Assembly (NCBI RefSeq): GCF_900176135.1
Contig: NZ_FWWW01000091.1
Coordinates: 1 to 64,000, forward strand
Length of the DNA: 64,000 nucleotides
Source of the DNA: Hymenobacter roseosalivarius DSM 11622
Lineage (GTDB): Bacteria; Bacteroidota; Bacteroidia; Cytophagales; Hymenobacteraceae
Reading direction: 5' to 3'
Every line of letters begins with the position of its first letter. The stretch's first letter is position 1. Shown here piece after piece: positions 7,894 to 16,241 of the stretch. The position numbers and the translations under genes were made by a program. A model generated the notes under the pieces. The model saw only the letters and a program-made list of their open reading frames with translations. It did no database searches and was not told the DNA's origin.

Positions 7894-9099
7894 TTAAATC
7901 CCCAGCTCAAACTGAAACACCCCACCCCAGCGGTTGCCAGACGCATCGAGGTCCCAGTTGCCGCGCGCGGGCTGGTAGCTGGCACTTACCTGGGCTTTCA
8001 CGCGGTGCTTGCGTAGGTATCTGGTCAGGCCAACTTCCAGTACTTCCTGCTGGTTAAAATGCTCGCTGAGTACCTGGTCGGGCCGCAGCCAGGAGTAGCG
8101 CAGCGCCGGCTCCCAGCGCGAGGGGAAATAGTAGGAGAGCTGTTGATTAAAGCCCCGGCCCACGAAGGCGTAGCGCAACTCGTCGGCGGGGCCAAAGGTA
8201 AACGGATCGGGGCTGTGGCGCTCCAGGTATTCGCCCAGATACGCCCAGCCGCGGTATTTTACCATGGCATCGGCAATGAAGGTTCCCAGATCGACGGGGC
8301 TATACAACCCGAGGCCGAGCTGCCCGCCGCTGCGCGTGGTGTTCCGGTTGAAGCTGTAGCCCGCCGCCACCGATACTTTGGGCGTCGGCTCACGGGCCAG
8401 GTCGCCTTCGGAGTAGTCGCCGCCATCCTGGAAAGCGCCCAGTGGCAGCAGCTCGGCCCGGCCGGTATACGCCAGGCTCGGCCCGGTGCCATTGGGGCTG
8501 CGGCCCTCGCCGGTCGTAATGGCTCCTTTCAGCGAGTACAGCGCCACGGGGCCGAGGGGGTGGGTATAATACAGCTTAATGCCAAAGTCGCGGTCAATGG
8601 TCAAGGCCGAATTCACGATGGAACGCTCCGCGAACTGCAGCTGCCCCGACGAGGTAACCCGCTGCCGATTGCCGGGCAGTTTATTCAACCCAAAAGCCAC
8701 GTAAAAATTGGGCGTGATGTTGTAGAAAATCACCGCGTCGCGTACGATGTTGGCCACGCCGGAAGCCTCAAAATCCTGGTCGCCGCGGGAAAAGGACAAT
8801 TGCAGGCTGTACCCGAGCTTTTCCCGCAGCACGTAGCCGTCGGCCCGCAGGCGCAGGCGGCGCACCCGCGCGTCGTACTCGCGCACGCGCAGGTCGGTGC
8901 CCGAGCGGGAAATGAAGCCCGCCCTGTTTTGCATCCGAAAGCGGAAGTTGATGTAAAACAGGGAATCGGCCGAGCGGAACTCCATGCCATTGAAGCGCAT
9001 GGGCCGCTCGTCAATCTCGACCTGTGCCCGCGCTTTCTGTTCAAGACCCAGCACTAAAATTCCACTCAGGCTCGCGGCCAGTACTAAACGTCTCATCAT
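7894..9099 (-). CDS. OprO/OprP-like outer membrane porin
   Basis: A 401-residue protein starting at the first of two adjacent ATGs (9099 and 9096) so that the signal peptide reads MMRRLVLAASLSGILVLGLEQKARAQ. The mature part has alternating beta-strand patterns typical of 16-strand porins: FYINFRFRMQNRAGF, RLRADGYVLREKLGYSLQLSFSRGDQDF, FYVAFGLNKLPGNRQRV, and the final strand GGVFQFELGI ending in a hydrophobic residue. The pattern matches the phosphate/pyrophosphate-selective porin family; substrate selectivity cannot be told from sequence. It lies in the outer membrane. The divergent side carries a palindromic repeat. Confidence 0.78.
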   Translation of the reverse strand: MMRRLVLAASLSGILVLGLEQKARAQVEIDERPMRFNGMEFRSADSLFYINFRFRMQNRAGFISRSGTDLRVREYDARVRRLRLRADGYVLREKLGYSLQLSFSRGDQDFEASGVANIVRDAVIFYNITPNFYVAFGLNKLPGNRQRVTSSGQLQFAERSIVNSALTIDRDFGIKLYYTHPLGPVALYSLKGAITTGEGRSPNGTGPSLAYTGRAELLPLGAFQDGGDYSEGDLAREPTPKVSVAAGYSFNRNTTRSGGQLGLGLYSPVDLGTFIADAMVKYRGWAYLGEYLERHSPDPFTFGPADELRYAFVGRGFNQQLSYYFPSRWEPALRYSWLRPDQVLSEHFNQQEVLEVGLTRYLRKHRVKAQVSASYQPARGNWDLDASGNRWGGVFQFELGI

Positions 9100-9156
9100 A
9101 AGCCCGCAAAGTAAGTGAAGCAACCACAGTCGGTTACAAGAAATTTATATAAAAGC

Positions 9157-9250
9157 CCGTCATGCTGAGGTACGAAGCATCTCGCGTGCTGATGTTGGAT
9201 TACTACTGCAACGAAGCGAGCGAGATGCTTCCTGTCGTCAGCATGATGGT
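9157..9250. repeat. Palindromic intergenic element, family A
   Basis: The left arm reads GTCATGCTGAGGTACGAAGC followed by ATCTCGCGTGCTGATG, and the right arm gives its imperfect complement ending GTCAGCATGATGG. Relatives lie at 10042-10281, 25921-26009, 29201-29293 and 36491-36590. It fills the gap between the porin and CrtA-like genes. Confidence 0.85.
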
Positions 9251-9269
9251 CTTTTAAGTATGCGTTCTT

Positions 9270-9986
9270 CTAAAATGAGCCCGCAGAAGCCAGCGGATTT
9301 TTGCCCCCCCAGGTGCCTTCACTGCTCAGCACCCGAAACCGCGCGAACAGCTCTTCCCCATACCATTTCTCCTGTCGCGTCAGCCGGATAACCTCCTTGT
9401 GCTTCTCGTCCCGATACGCGTACTGCTGCATGGCCCGCGCCGATTCCCAGATGCTGAACGTGGCCTGCCGCACCACCGGCAGCTCGCCCAGCCCCACGGC
9501 TGCCAGCACCCCTGAGGCATTGGCAATGGCGGCACTGGTAGGGGCCACGTAGCGCCAGAAGCGCGGCGTTTTCCACCAGCGAATCGAGGCGCGGGTAAGC
9601 ACTGCCACCGGCCCGTCGCTGGGGGACATTTCTGTTGAATAATCAAACGGATTGATCCCATCCCACAGCCCGTGGGCTTTGATAGGAGCCAGGCGCGCCG
9701 TCCAGATCTCGTGGCTGCGGCGCTGGTAGTCCGCCCAGAGCGGATGCGCCGTAAAAAAAGCCTCAGCTGCCGCCGCCGATTCCCACACCGCCATCATCCC
9801 GTACAGATGCAGATTCGGCCGCAGGCCAAACCCGTTATCGGCCCCGCTGCCCAGCAGCTTGAAAAACCGCAGCCCCGCCACCCGGCGCAATGGCACCTGC
9901 GAAGTACCCATCTGGGCCAGCCCCCAGCGCGCCTGGCCGGGCGCGAGGCCGAATAAGGAAATGGTAGTGAGTGGGGTGGAGGCCAA
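9270..9986 (-). CDS. CrtA-like spheroidene monooxygenase family protein
   Basis: A 238-residue protein matching the CrtA family through LTTISLFGLAPGQARWGLAQMG, LRFFKLLGSGADNGFGLRPN, WESAAAAEAFFTAHPLWADY, ASIRWWKTPRFWRYV, and FSIWESARAMQQYAYRDEKHK. In phototrophs CrtA adds a keto or hydroxy group at C-2 of acyclic carotenoids; in pigmented Cytophagales a similar enzyme would suit 2'-hydroxylated carotenoids such as 2'-hydroxyflexixanthin. No other carotenoid gene is in view, so this role is inference. It is flanked on both sides by family A repeats and appears monocistronic. Confidence 0.8.
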   Translation of the reverse strand: MASTPLTTISLFGLAPGQARWGLAQMGTSQVPLRRVAGLRFFKLLGSGADNGFGLRPNLHLYGMMAVWESAAAAEAFFTAHPLWADYQRRSHEIWTARLAPIKAHGLWDGINPFDYSTEMSPSDGPVAVLTRASIRWWKTPRFWRYVAPTSAAIANASGVLAAVGLGELPVVRQATFSIWESARAMQQYAYRDEKHKEVIRLTRQEKWYGEELFARFRVLSSEGTWGGKNPLASAGSF

Positions 9987-10041
9987 GGAAGCAGTGTTCA
10001 GAATCGAAAGTGAAGATGGAGTGCTACAATAATATTAGGCG

Positions 10042-10281
10042 GTCATGTAGAGGCGGAGCCGAAGCATCTCGCGTGCTGATGTTGCCCTACTATTTGTCAT
10101 CCTGAATCTGGCGTCCGCTTGCGAAGGACCTTCTCACCGATGAATAACTAGACTAGCAACGCCTTGTTCAGACGTGTAAAGGTCCTTCGCAAGCGGACGC
10201 CAGATTCAGGATGACAGACGGCTTTTGGCAATGACCGGAGCAACGACCGTACGCGAGATGCTTCGCGCCGCTCTGCATGAC
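10042..10281. repeat. Nested palindromic elements: family B inside family A
   Basis: The outer arms (10042-10080 and 10250-10281) are family A, with GAAGCATCTCGCGT on the left and ACGCGAGATGCTTCGCG on the right. In the loop sits a complete family B palindrome at 10095-10216, with arms starting TGTCATCCTGAATCTGGCGT and joined by a short loop. The family B arms match each other base for base over about 38 positions. Confidence 0.9.
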
Positions 10282-10318
10282 ATTCTGATAAAAGCGTAAT
10301 TGTAAAACTAGTAAGCAA

Positions 10319-10352
10319 CAAAAAAGGGCCGGAATTGCTTCCGACCCTTCGT
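10319..10352 (-). terminator. Rho-independent terminator of the PPOX gene
   Basis: Read on the minus strand, GGGTCGGAA-GCAA-TTCCGGCCC is followed by TTTTTTG, 19 bases after the stop of the pyridoxamine-oxidase-like gene. Confidence 0.8.
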
Positions 10353-10370
10353 TTATAGCTCAGAAAAGCA

Positions 10371-10880
10371 CTATTGGGGATTCACTTTCGTATGCTCGTC
10401 GCCGGTGGGCTGGTACCGCTCGCCGGTGGTTACAGCCTTCACGTAGCCGAAAGCGCGAACCAGCACGTTGCTGGGCTGGTCCCAATACTCGCCGCGCTCA
10501 ATATCCACTTTGAGCAATGAAATATTCGGATCATCGGAGCCTTTTGGGAACCAGGCGCGTAAGCCTTCGCTCCATAAGTCCTTGATTTTCTGTCGATCAT
10601 TTACTACGCTGGCGGTGCCGGAAACGGACACGTACAGGTTATCGTCGGGCTGGGAGTAGCCCAGGTTGATGTGCCGATCTTGCTGCACCTCATCGATTTT
10701 GGCGGAGTCGCGCTCGGTGAAAAACCACAGCGTGCCATCCTCATCGGGCTGCTGTGTGTACATCGGGCGACTGTGCAGCATGCCGTTGGTTTCGGCCGTG
10801 GTCATCATCGCGATTCTAATGTCTTTAATACGCTCAATCAGCTTGCTAACGTCGTTACTTACGGCTACTTGCTCGGCCAT
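10371..10880 (-). CDS. Pyridoxamine 5'-phosphate oxidase-family protein (general stress protein 26-like)
   Basis: A 169-residue protein; the start is the ATG of MAEQVAVSND, since an upstream alternative would run into the acpH promoter. The split-barrel flavin-binding fold is indicated by LIERIKDIRIAMMTTAETNG, LHSRPMYTQQPDEDGTLWFFT, VQQDRHINLGYSQPDDNLYVSVSG, and the terminal LLKVDIERGEYWD. Relatives bind FMN or F420 and are stress-induced; the substrate is unknown. It is cytosolic and divergent from acpH, with about 110 bases between the start codons. Confidence 0.88.
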   Translation of the reverse strand: MAEQVAVSNDVSKLIERIKDIRIAMMTTAETNGMLHSRPMYTQQPDEDGTLWFFTERDSAKIDEVQQDRHINLGYSQPDDNLYVSVSGTASVVNDRQKIKDLWSEGLRAWFPKGSDDPNISLLKVDIERGEYWDQPSNVLVRAFGYVKAVTTGERYQPTGDEHTKVNPQ

Positions 10881-10977
10881 GATTTCTAGGGTTTTGGTGG
10901 TGTTAAGATCAGTGCCTAGAAATACGGCCGGTACGACCGAAGGTTCAGCACTGCCCAGCTTTTCGCCCGCCGCCGCG

Positions 10978-10985
10978 TACTTTTG
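10978..10985 (+). promoter_or_regulatory. Candidate -7 promoter element TACTTTTG for acpH
   Basis: TACTTTTG fits the Bacteroidota -7 consensus TAnnTTTG exactly. The ATG of acpH begins 6 bases after it, so transcription would start at or next to the start codon and the message would be leaderless. The same bases run into a W(4)GCCCCCCA motif. No clear -33 TTTG is visible. Confidence 0.5.
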
Positions 10986-10991
10986 CCCCCC

Positions 10992-11609
10992 ATGAATTTT
11001 CTGGCCCACCTGCTGCTATCCGGCTCGCCCGCCGCCCCCGATTACTCCGATATCGTGGTGGGCAACTTCGCGGCTGAAGCCGTGCGAGGGCAGGCCGGGG
11101 TGTTGGCCTACCCGCCCGCCGTGCAGCGTGGCATCCGCCTGCACCGCTTCATCGACTCATTTACTGATGCCCACCCGCTGGTGCGCCGCACCACCGCCCG
11201 CCTGCGCACGGCCGGCCTGGGCAAGTGGGCCGGCGTGGTCTCCGATATGGGCTTCGACCACCTGCTGGCCCGCGACTTCGCCCACTACCACCAGATCCCC
11301 ACCGAGTCGTTGCCCGCCTTCGCCCAGCGCCACTACGCCCTGCTCCACGCCCGCCGCCACGAGCTGCCCGAGCGCCTCCGCCACCTGCTCCACTACATGC
11401 GCCGCGACGATTGGCTCACCGGTTACGCCCGCCCCCAAGGCCTGGAACGGGCCCTGCTGGGTCTCAGCCGCCGCGTACCCAGCGCCGAAATTCTAGCCAC
11501 GGGAGCCGCCGCGTTTCTGGCGGAGCTGCCGACGTATGAGGCGGATTTTCGGGAGTTCTGGCCGGAGCTGCGGGGGGCTTCTCAACTTTTTATCAGTACA
11601 GAAGTGTAG
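10992..11609 (+). CDS. acpH: Acyl carrier protein phosphodiesterase
   Basis: A 205-residue protein of the AcpH family, which removes the 4'-phosphopantetheine arm from holo-ACP. The diagnostic N-terminus MNFLAHLLLSG, the block DIVVGNFAAEAVRG, and the HD-like metal-site residues in GIRLHRFIDSFTDAHP and VSDMGFDHLLARDF are all present, as is YMRRDDWL. The ATG of MNFLAH is chosen over a TTG three codons earlier. It is cytosolic and has no obvious operon partner. Confidence 0.9.
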   Translation: MNFLAHLLLSGSPAAPDYSDIVVGNFAAEAVRGQAGVLAYPPAVQRGIRLHRFIDSFTDAHPLVRRTTARLRTAGLGKWAGVVSDMGFDHLLARDFAHYHQIPTESLPAFAQRHYALLHARRHELPERLRHLLHYMRRDDWLTGYARPQGLERALLGLSRRVPSAEILATGAAAFLAELPTYEADFREFWPELRGASQLFISTEV

Positions 11610-11628
11610 AGGTAGTTTTAGAACTAGC

Positions 11629-11675
11629 GCGAGCTTGTAGCTCGTGTCAATCATGTCGGGAGGCTGCGCCTCCCT
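11629..11675. repeat. Twin small hairpins in an intergenic repeat
   Basis: CGAGCTTGTAGCTCG and GGGAGGCTGCGCCTCCC lie 13 bases apart just downstream of acpH. The first carries the wording GCGCGAGCTTGTAGCTCG typical of short repeated intergenic units. The poly-T needed for an intrinsic terminator is missing. Confidence 0.5.
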
Positions 11676-11837
11676 CGCCAGAACAAAATCGTTGTGATGA
11701 GTCTTGCAATAATTTGGCTCCAACTTGTCGCTTTGCGGCAATGGAGGTACAACCTTCATTCATGATTAAGCACAAGTAATGTAGTGCTGAATTCACGACG
11801 GATTAGTCTATTTTATTAAAAATAAAGTCTCTTTAAA

Positions 11838-12302
11838 ATGAATAGTATAAATAATTTTTTCGATAATATATTATTAGTTATTATAACTGCCCTATTGGTA
11901 TTAGGAGGGTGTCAAGATAATTATTCTGAGAAGCAAATTATCGAGGTAGCTAGGCGCACTGAAGGTGTTGTTGCATTAGAGCCCTTTGATGAATTTTATA
12001 AGAGATTTACAAATGATAGCGTGTTTCAAGTACAAAGGATAAACTTTCCTTTGCCCGGCATAAATACTGATGAAATGGATGTGACTAATAAAATATATTA
12101 TTGGCAAAAAGATGAATGGAGAATGTATAAAGGAATTCCAGGCAAGATTGATACTATGAATTTTGAGGTGCAAAAAATGCGGTTAGATACTATTGCTATT
12201 GATGAGGTGGCACAGAAGAATGCTTCTTTTGGTTCAAAATACACTTTCAAGCCCAAAGCAGGTAAATGGTTTTTGGTTTATTACGAAGATATTAATCTGT
12301 GA
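11838..12302 (+). CDS. AT-rich DUF4348-like lipoprotein
   Basis: A 154-residue protein with a lipoprotein signal ending VLGGC (Cys25). After it, FDEFYKRFTNDSVFQVQRINFPLPG follows the F..F..F..D..FQ..R..FPL pattern of DUF4348 lipoproteins known from Bacteroides; the rest ends GSKYTFKPKAGKWFLVYYEDINL. The function is unknown, and it is probably anchored in the envelope. Its DNA is near 32 % GC, far below the neighbours, which suggests recent transfer. It ends just before a bidirectional terminator shared with slyD. Confidence 0.7.
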   Translation: MNSINNFFDNILLVIITALLVLGGCQDNYSEKQIIEVARRTEGVVALEPFDEFYKRFTNDSVFQVQRINFPLPGINTDEMDVTNKIYYWQKDEWRMYKGIPGKIDTMNFEVQKMRLDTIAIDEVAQKNASFGSKYTFKPKAGKWFLVYYEDINL

Positions 12303-12356
12303 TTATTAAGGTCAGAAAAACCTTTAAAAGAATAATGTTTTCAGAACTAAACAAAC

Positions 12357-12388
12357 AAAAAACGGGGCCTCAAAGCCCCGTTTCTTAT
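12357..12388. terminator. Bidirectional terminator
   Basis: AACGGGGC-CTCAAA-GCCCCGTT has A-runs before it and TTTCTT after it. It lies between the convergent lipoprotein and slyD genes and can end both transcripts. Confidence 0.9.
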
Positions 12389-12407
12389 TCAAGCCAAAAC
12401 GTATTTA

Positions 12408-12923
12408 TTAATGCTGATGCCCACCCTCACCGTGCACATGGCCGTGGGCTAGCTCTTCCTGCGTAGCGTCGCGGACGGCGGCGACCTGGCCGTCGAAGTG
12501 CATAACCATGCCGGCCAGGGGGTGGTTGAAGTCCATTTGCACTTCCGTGTCGCCGATGGACACGACTTTGCCCTGCATCTGGTGGCCTTCGTTGTCGGAC
12601 ATGGGCAGGAAGTTGCCTTCCTGAAGCATTTCCTCATCTATCTGGCCGTCGATTTCGAACACCTGCTTTGGAATGGCCACGACGGCTTGTTGGTCGTAGT
12701 CGCCGTAGGCCTGGTCGGGGGTGAGGGAGAAAGTGAACGCGTCGCCGGCTTGCTTGTCAGCTAGCTGATTTTCAAACTCTTCGGGCAGGCCGCTGTGGCC
12801 AAACAGAAACACCATGGGGCTATCCGCCTCGGCAGATTCGACCAATACTTTTTCGTTGTTTTCGTCCGTCACGCTCAGGTCGTAGGTGATGGTAACGACT
12901 TTGTTTTCGCTGATAGAGGCCAT
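12408..12923 (-). CDS. slyD: SlyD-type FKBP peptidyl-prolyl cis-trans isomerase
   Basis: A 171-residue FKBP of the SlyD type with an insert-in-flap chaperone domain. It shows ITYDLSVTDENNEKVLVES, the substrate-pocket block MVFLFGHSGLPEEFENQL, DAYGDY-like PDQAYGDYDQQ, the IF domain from about residue 72 to 130, and the FKBP return strands DFNHPLAGMVMHFDGQVAAVRDAT. The tail HGHVHGEGGHQH is histidine-rich and probably binds nickel or zinc as in other SlyD proteins. It is cytosolic, helping proline-limited folding and perhaps metal delivery. It is monocistronic. Confidence 0.93.
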   Translation of the reverse strand: MASISENKVVTITYDLSVTDENNEKVLVESAEADSPMVFLFGHSGLPEEFENQLADKQAGDAFTFSLTPDQAYGDYDQQAVVAIPKQVFEIDGQIDEEMLQEGNFLPMSDNEGHQMQGKVVSIGDTEVQMDFNHPLAGMVMHFDGQVAAVRDATQEELAHGHVHGEGGHQH

Positions 12924-13028
12924 AGGAAAGAGGCGGGGTGTTTTAGTGGGGAATAATAGAGTTGAACTCGCAAGTACGGATTTTAGCGCGGTTTTCGGGT
13001 CAAGGGTTGTCCGGTGCTGGCTGTACTA

Positions 13029-13135
13029 TAGCGCGAAGCTTCCGCTGCGCGCATCATTGTTTAGTGGGTAGAAATGCCCCCCAACCCGCGTCGTTCAACC
13101 TCCGCAACAATGCGCGCAGCGGAAGCTTCGCGCTA
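13029..13135. repeat. Palindromic intergenic element with TAGCGCGAAGCTTCC arms
   Basis: A left arm at 13029-13061 (TAGCGCGAAGCTTCCGCTGC and on) pairs with a right arm at 13106-13135, mismatching only where the left arm has two or three extra bases. One GCCCCCCA motif lies in the loop. The right arm ends 4 bases before the helicase stop codon, so it may also serve as its terminator structure. Confidence 0.8.
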
Positions 13136-13139
13136 CTGA

Positions 13140-15122
13140 CTACTGCATCTCCCAGGCCGTGCGATACGCCCCGATACGCTCCACATAATCTAGAAAGTCC
13201 TTGTAGAACGGGTGTCGACCTAGCGTACTGGAGTCGCCGACGATGAGGAGCTTGCGGCGGGCGCGGGTCATGCCGACGTTCATGCGGCGGATATCGGAGA
13301 GGAAGCCAATCTCTCCGGCGGCGTTGGAGCGCGTCATCGATACGCAGATAATGTCGCGCTCCTGGCCCTGGAAGGCGTCGACGGTGCCCACGGTGAGTAG
13401 GCGGTGGGTGGTCATTTCGGCCAGCTCAGGGGTTTCTTCTACCCGGTCCTTTAAATAGTTAATCTGGGAGCGGTAGGGGGCAATTACGCCCACGGTGAGT
13501 AGGTCTTCCAGGTGGTCTTCGGGCACGTAGGCAGCCAGCAGCTCGGTCAGGCGGCGCAGGAGCAAGTCGGCTTCCTCGGGGTTAGCCACGGAGCGGCTTT
13601 CGGCCAGGCTCACTTCCTGGAAGCCAAAGCCAGCGGTGTCCAGAAACTCCACGGCCAGGTCGGGGGCGAAACGGAGGTCGTAGTCGGGCAGGTCGGCGTG
13701 GCGGACGGTGGCGTGCGCCACCAGCTTGTTGTCGTAGAACTGGGCCGAGCTGAAGGCCATAATCTGCTCGTGCATCCGGTACTGCACTTCCAGCATCCGG
13801 GCCACGTCGGGCTGGCGCTGAATGCACTTCTCAAACAAGGTTTCGCGCAAACCGTCGCGGGCGGCCTGCTCGCTTTTCACCGTGGGGGGCAATTGGCAAT
13901 GGTCGCCGGCCAGCACCACGCGGTTAGCGCGGGTAATCGGAATCCAGCAGCCGGGCTCCAGGGCCTGGGCCGCTTCGTCGATAAAGACGGTTTCGTAGGT
14001 GAGGTGGCGAATGGCCCGGTTGCCCGCGCCCACCAGCGTACAGGTGATTACCTGTACTTTATCCAACAAATCCTCCGTGATGTAGCGCTCCAACTGGTCC
14101 GACTCCTGCAACAGTTGGTGCGCCTGCTCTTTTAGCAAGCGGCGCTGCTCGCGCTCCTCCCACCCGAAATGGCGCTTGAATTTGCCGGCCATGTCGCGAT
14201 ACTGCTCAGCCGTCTGGCGCATCGATTTCAGCTCGGAGTAGCTCTTGTGGCCCATAATCTGCGCGTCGAGCGTATGCTCCAGCAGCAAATCGGACACCCG
14301 CGAGGGGTTGCCCATGCGAATGACGTTTACGCCGCGCTCGGCCAGCTTTTCGGTGAGCAAATCCACGGCTGTATTGGAGGGCGCGCACACCAGCACCCGC
14401 CGCTCGCGCCGGATGGTTTCGATGATGGCCTGTACCAGCGTGGTGGTTTTGCCCGTGCCGGGTGGACCGTGAATGATGGCCACATCCTGGGCAGCCAGCA
14501 CATGGCGCACCGCCGCCAGCTGCGACTCGTTCAGCGGACTCGGATAGTACAGCGTTGCCTCCGCCTCGGGCCGGAAGCGGGCCAATTTGCCCCCCAGCAG
14601 CACGTCGCGCAGCTCGGCCAGGCGGTTTTCGTACGCGCCCATGACTTTGCCCAGGGCGTAGTCCATTTCGCGGTAGCTCACCTCATCAAAGGTCAGGTCC
14701 ACGCCCAGCTTACCTTCGTCCACCCAATCGGGTAGGTCTTCCTTATTGGTGGCGAGCAGGATTTTGTTGCGGCGCACGGCCGTAATCACGCCGTTGAGCG
14801 TGGGTCGGTCGGAGCCGGCACGGTTGGGGATGTTGCCGAACAGCGCGGCGTTGCGGCCCACCTGAAACAGGTGCAGACTGCTCTGGCTGGCCGGGCGCTC
14901 CAACTCCAGCACCAGCTTGCCGCCAAAGCCGATTTCTTCCTTGGTTATCGTGACCGGATACCACGTCAGGCCGCGGTGCTGGCGCTCAGCGATGGTGGTT
15001 TTGGCACTCTTGATTTTAAACTGCTCCAGGTCTTCCTGCTGCTCTAGCTTCAGCAGGGCCTGCACCTTGCGCAGCTCTTTTTCCAGCGCGTAAGGATCAG
15101 TGAGGGTAGGTTGTTCAGACAA
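13140..15122 (-). CDS. UPF1/SMUBP2-like superfamily 1 helicase
   Basis: A 660-residue SF1B helicase read from a TTG start (MSEQPTLTDP), there being no suitable ATG nearby. Walker A is GPPGTGKTT at 219-227, Walker B IDEAAQ at 381-386, motif III GDHCQLPPTV, motif IV-V QYRMHEQI and GTVDAFQGQERDII, and motif VI MNVGMTRARRKL. The N-terminal 1B/stalk region spans about residues 20-200. Relatives (IGHMBP2, DNA2/NAM7 family) unwind DNA or RNA 5' to 3'; the bacterial role is unclear. No nuclease domain is attached. It is preceded by a 279-base AT-shifting gap and the unrelated HNH gene. Confidence 0.9.
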   Translation of the reverse strand: MSEQPTLTDPYALEKELRKVQALLKLEQQEDLEQFKIKSAKTTIAERQHRGLTWYPVTITKEEIGFGGKLVLELERPASQSSLHLFQVGRNAALFGNIPNRAGSDRPTLNGVITAVRRNKILLATNKEDLPDWVDEGKLGVDLTFDEVSYREMDYALGKVMGAYENRLAELRDVLLGGKLARFRPEAEATLYYPSPLNESQLAAVRHVLAAQDVAIIHGPPGTGKTTTLVQAIIETIRRERRVLVCAPSNTAVDLLTEKLAERGVNVIRMGNPSRVSDLLLEHTLDAQIMGHKSYSELKSMRQTAEQYRDMAGKFKRHFGWEEREQRRLLKEQAHQLLQESDQLERYITEDLLDKVQVITCTLVGAGNRAIRHLTYETVFIDEAAQALEPGCWIPITRANRVVLAGDHCQLPPTVKSEQAARDGLRETLFEKCIQRQPDVARMLEVQYRMHEQIMAFSSAQFYDNKLVAHATVRHADLPDYDLRFAPDLAVEFLDTAGFGFQEVSLAESRSVANPEEADLLLRRLTELLAAYVPEDHLEDLLTVGVIAPYRSQINYLKDRVEETPELAEMTTHRLLTVGTVDAFQGQERDIICVSMTRSNAAGEIGFLSDIRRMNVGMTRARRKLLIVGDSSTLGRHPFYKDFLDYVERIGAYRTAWEMQ

Positions 15123-15401
15123 AAGGGTAGGCGTTTATAAAATCGTTGGTAACAACGGAAACGGGGAAATGGTGGCTGAAAGGAAGGGGGAAGACTTTGG
15201 AGAGTGGCGGCCGACAGGTTATGTCTAGCGTTAAAGGACTGTTTGATTTAAGCTGTTTGGCTGGTCAAAACGCAGTAGGTAAGCATTACTTGGCTTGCCA
15301 TCGTTAAATGACGTACACACAGCCCGGACGACGAACCGTCATTCATTTTTCTTATATTTCTATAAGAATTCTATCAAACAAAAACTAAGACGCTAAACCA
15401 A

Positions 15402-16241
15402 ATGACGAAAACGCCTCAACAGAAACTGACAGAAGATCAGACTCATAAAGCCTACTTGATAGCAAAATATGTTTATGAAAATCCGAAGACAAAAACCATA
15501 GCACAAGGGGCAAAAGAATTGAGTTCAGAACATAAAGTTAATTTTGGGACCGCAAAAATTCTGATAAGAGTTCTTCAAGACTTGTTATCAGGATTAGAAT
15601 TTACAAGAGCTTTAAACGAATATACGATGCGCTACTATTTGCAAAATATTACTCTTGACTACGGTTTGAGTGCACGAGACAGAGCTTTAATGGCACTTAT
15701 GAAACATATCATATATAGGGAAACAGGGAATAAATTAACAGGTAGAAAACCTGTTAAACAAATAGCAATGAGGCTCGCGTATGAAGAGTTTCTCTCCGAT
15801 GGTGACAAGTACAAGGGATTAGCAGAAGATCAAATTGAACAAGAAAAAATATTAAAAAATTTAGTAAATAAAAATTTAATTAATAAAAGTATAAAAGATG
15901 AAATTAGAAGAATGAATGGTGATGAAACCGAGATAATAACAATTACTCTATCCTTATATAAAAGAGAAAATAGAGCCGTTGCTTTAATTAAATTATTGCG
16001 TGGAGCTAAATGTCAAATGTGCGGAACAGGCATTCTAAAACAAGATGATAGTTACTATATTGAAGCTGCTCATATAACTCCAAAGTATATGGGCGGAAAA
16101 GAAACACTTGAAAACATCATTATTCTCTGCCCCAACCATCACAAAGAATTTGACTTGGGAGCTTGTAAGATTACACATCGGGACACAAAAAGCATTGCTT
16201 TCACCTTGAACGGACAACATTATAATTTGTCTCTTGATTAG
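15402..16241 (+). CDS. HNH endonuclease, AT-rich
   Basis: A 279-residue protein with a C-terminal HNH nuclease domain: CQMCG (zinc-type Cys pair), EAAHI, LENIIILCPNHHKEFD and the trailing GACKITH. The EAAHI/NHH pattern is that of McrA-like restriction and homing HNH enzymes. The N-terminal 190 residues are helical and charged, with HKAYLIAKYVYENPKTKTIAQGAKELS resembling a DNA-binding head, but I do not recognise a family. GC is near 35 %, unlike the flanking genes. No methyltransferase or second subunit is nearby, so it may act alone as a defence nuclease against modified DNA or be a relic of a selfish element. Confidence 0.8.
   Translation: MTKTPQQKLTEDQTHKAYLIAKYVYENPKTKTIAQGAKELSSEHKVNFGTAKILIRVLQDLLSGLEFTRALNEYTMRYYLQNITLDYGLSARDRALMALMKHIIYRETGNKLTGRKPVKQIAMRLAYEEFLSDGDKYKGLAEDQIEQEKILKNLVNKNLINKSIKDEIRRMNGDETEIITITLSLYKRENRAVALIKLLRGAKCQMCGTGILKQDDSYYIEAAHITPKYMGGKETLENIIILCPNHHKEFDLGACKITHRDTKSIAFTLNGQHYNLSLD

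Noticed and set aside
11493-11759. Minus-strand reading frame of 88 residues overlapping the end of acpH
   Set aside because: Its translation runs through two repeat hairpins and the acpH 3' end; composition is not protein-like and there is no promoter or family signal.
15123-15401. Helicase and HNH gene as one defence operon
   Set aside because: They are divergent, differ strongly in GC content and share no promoter structure; linkage is probably chance.
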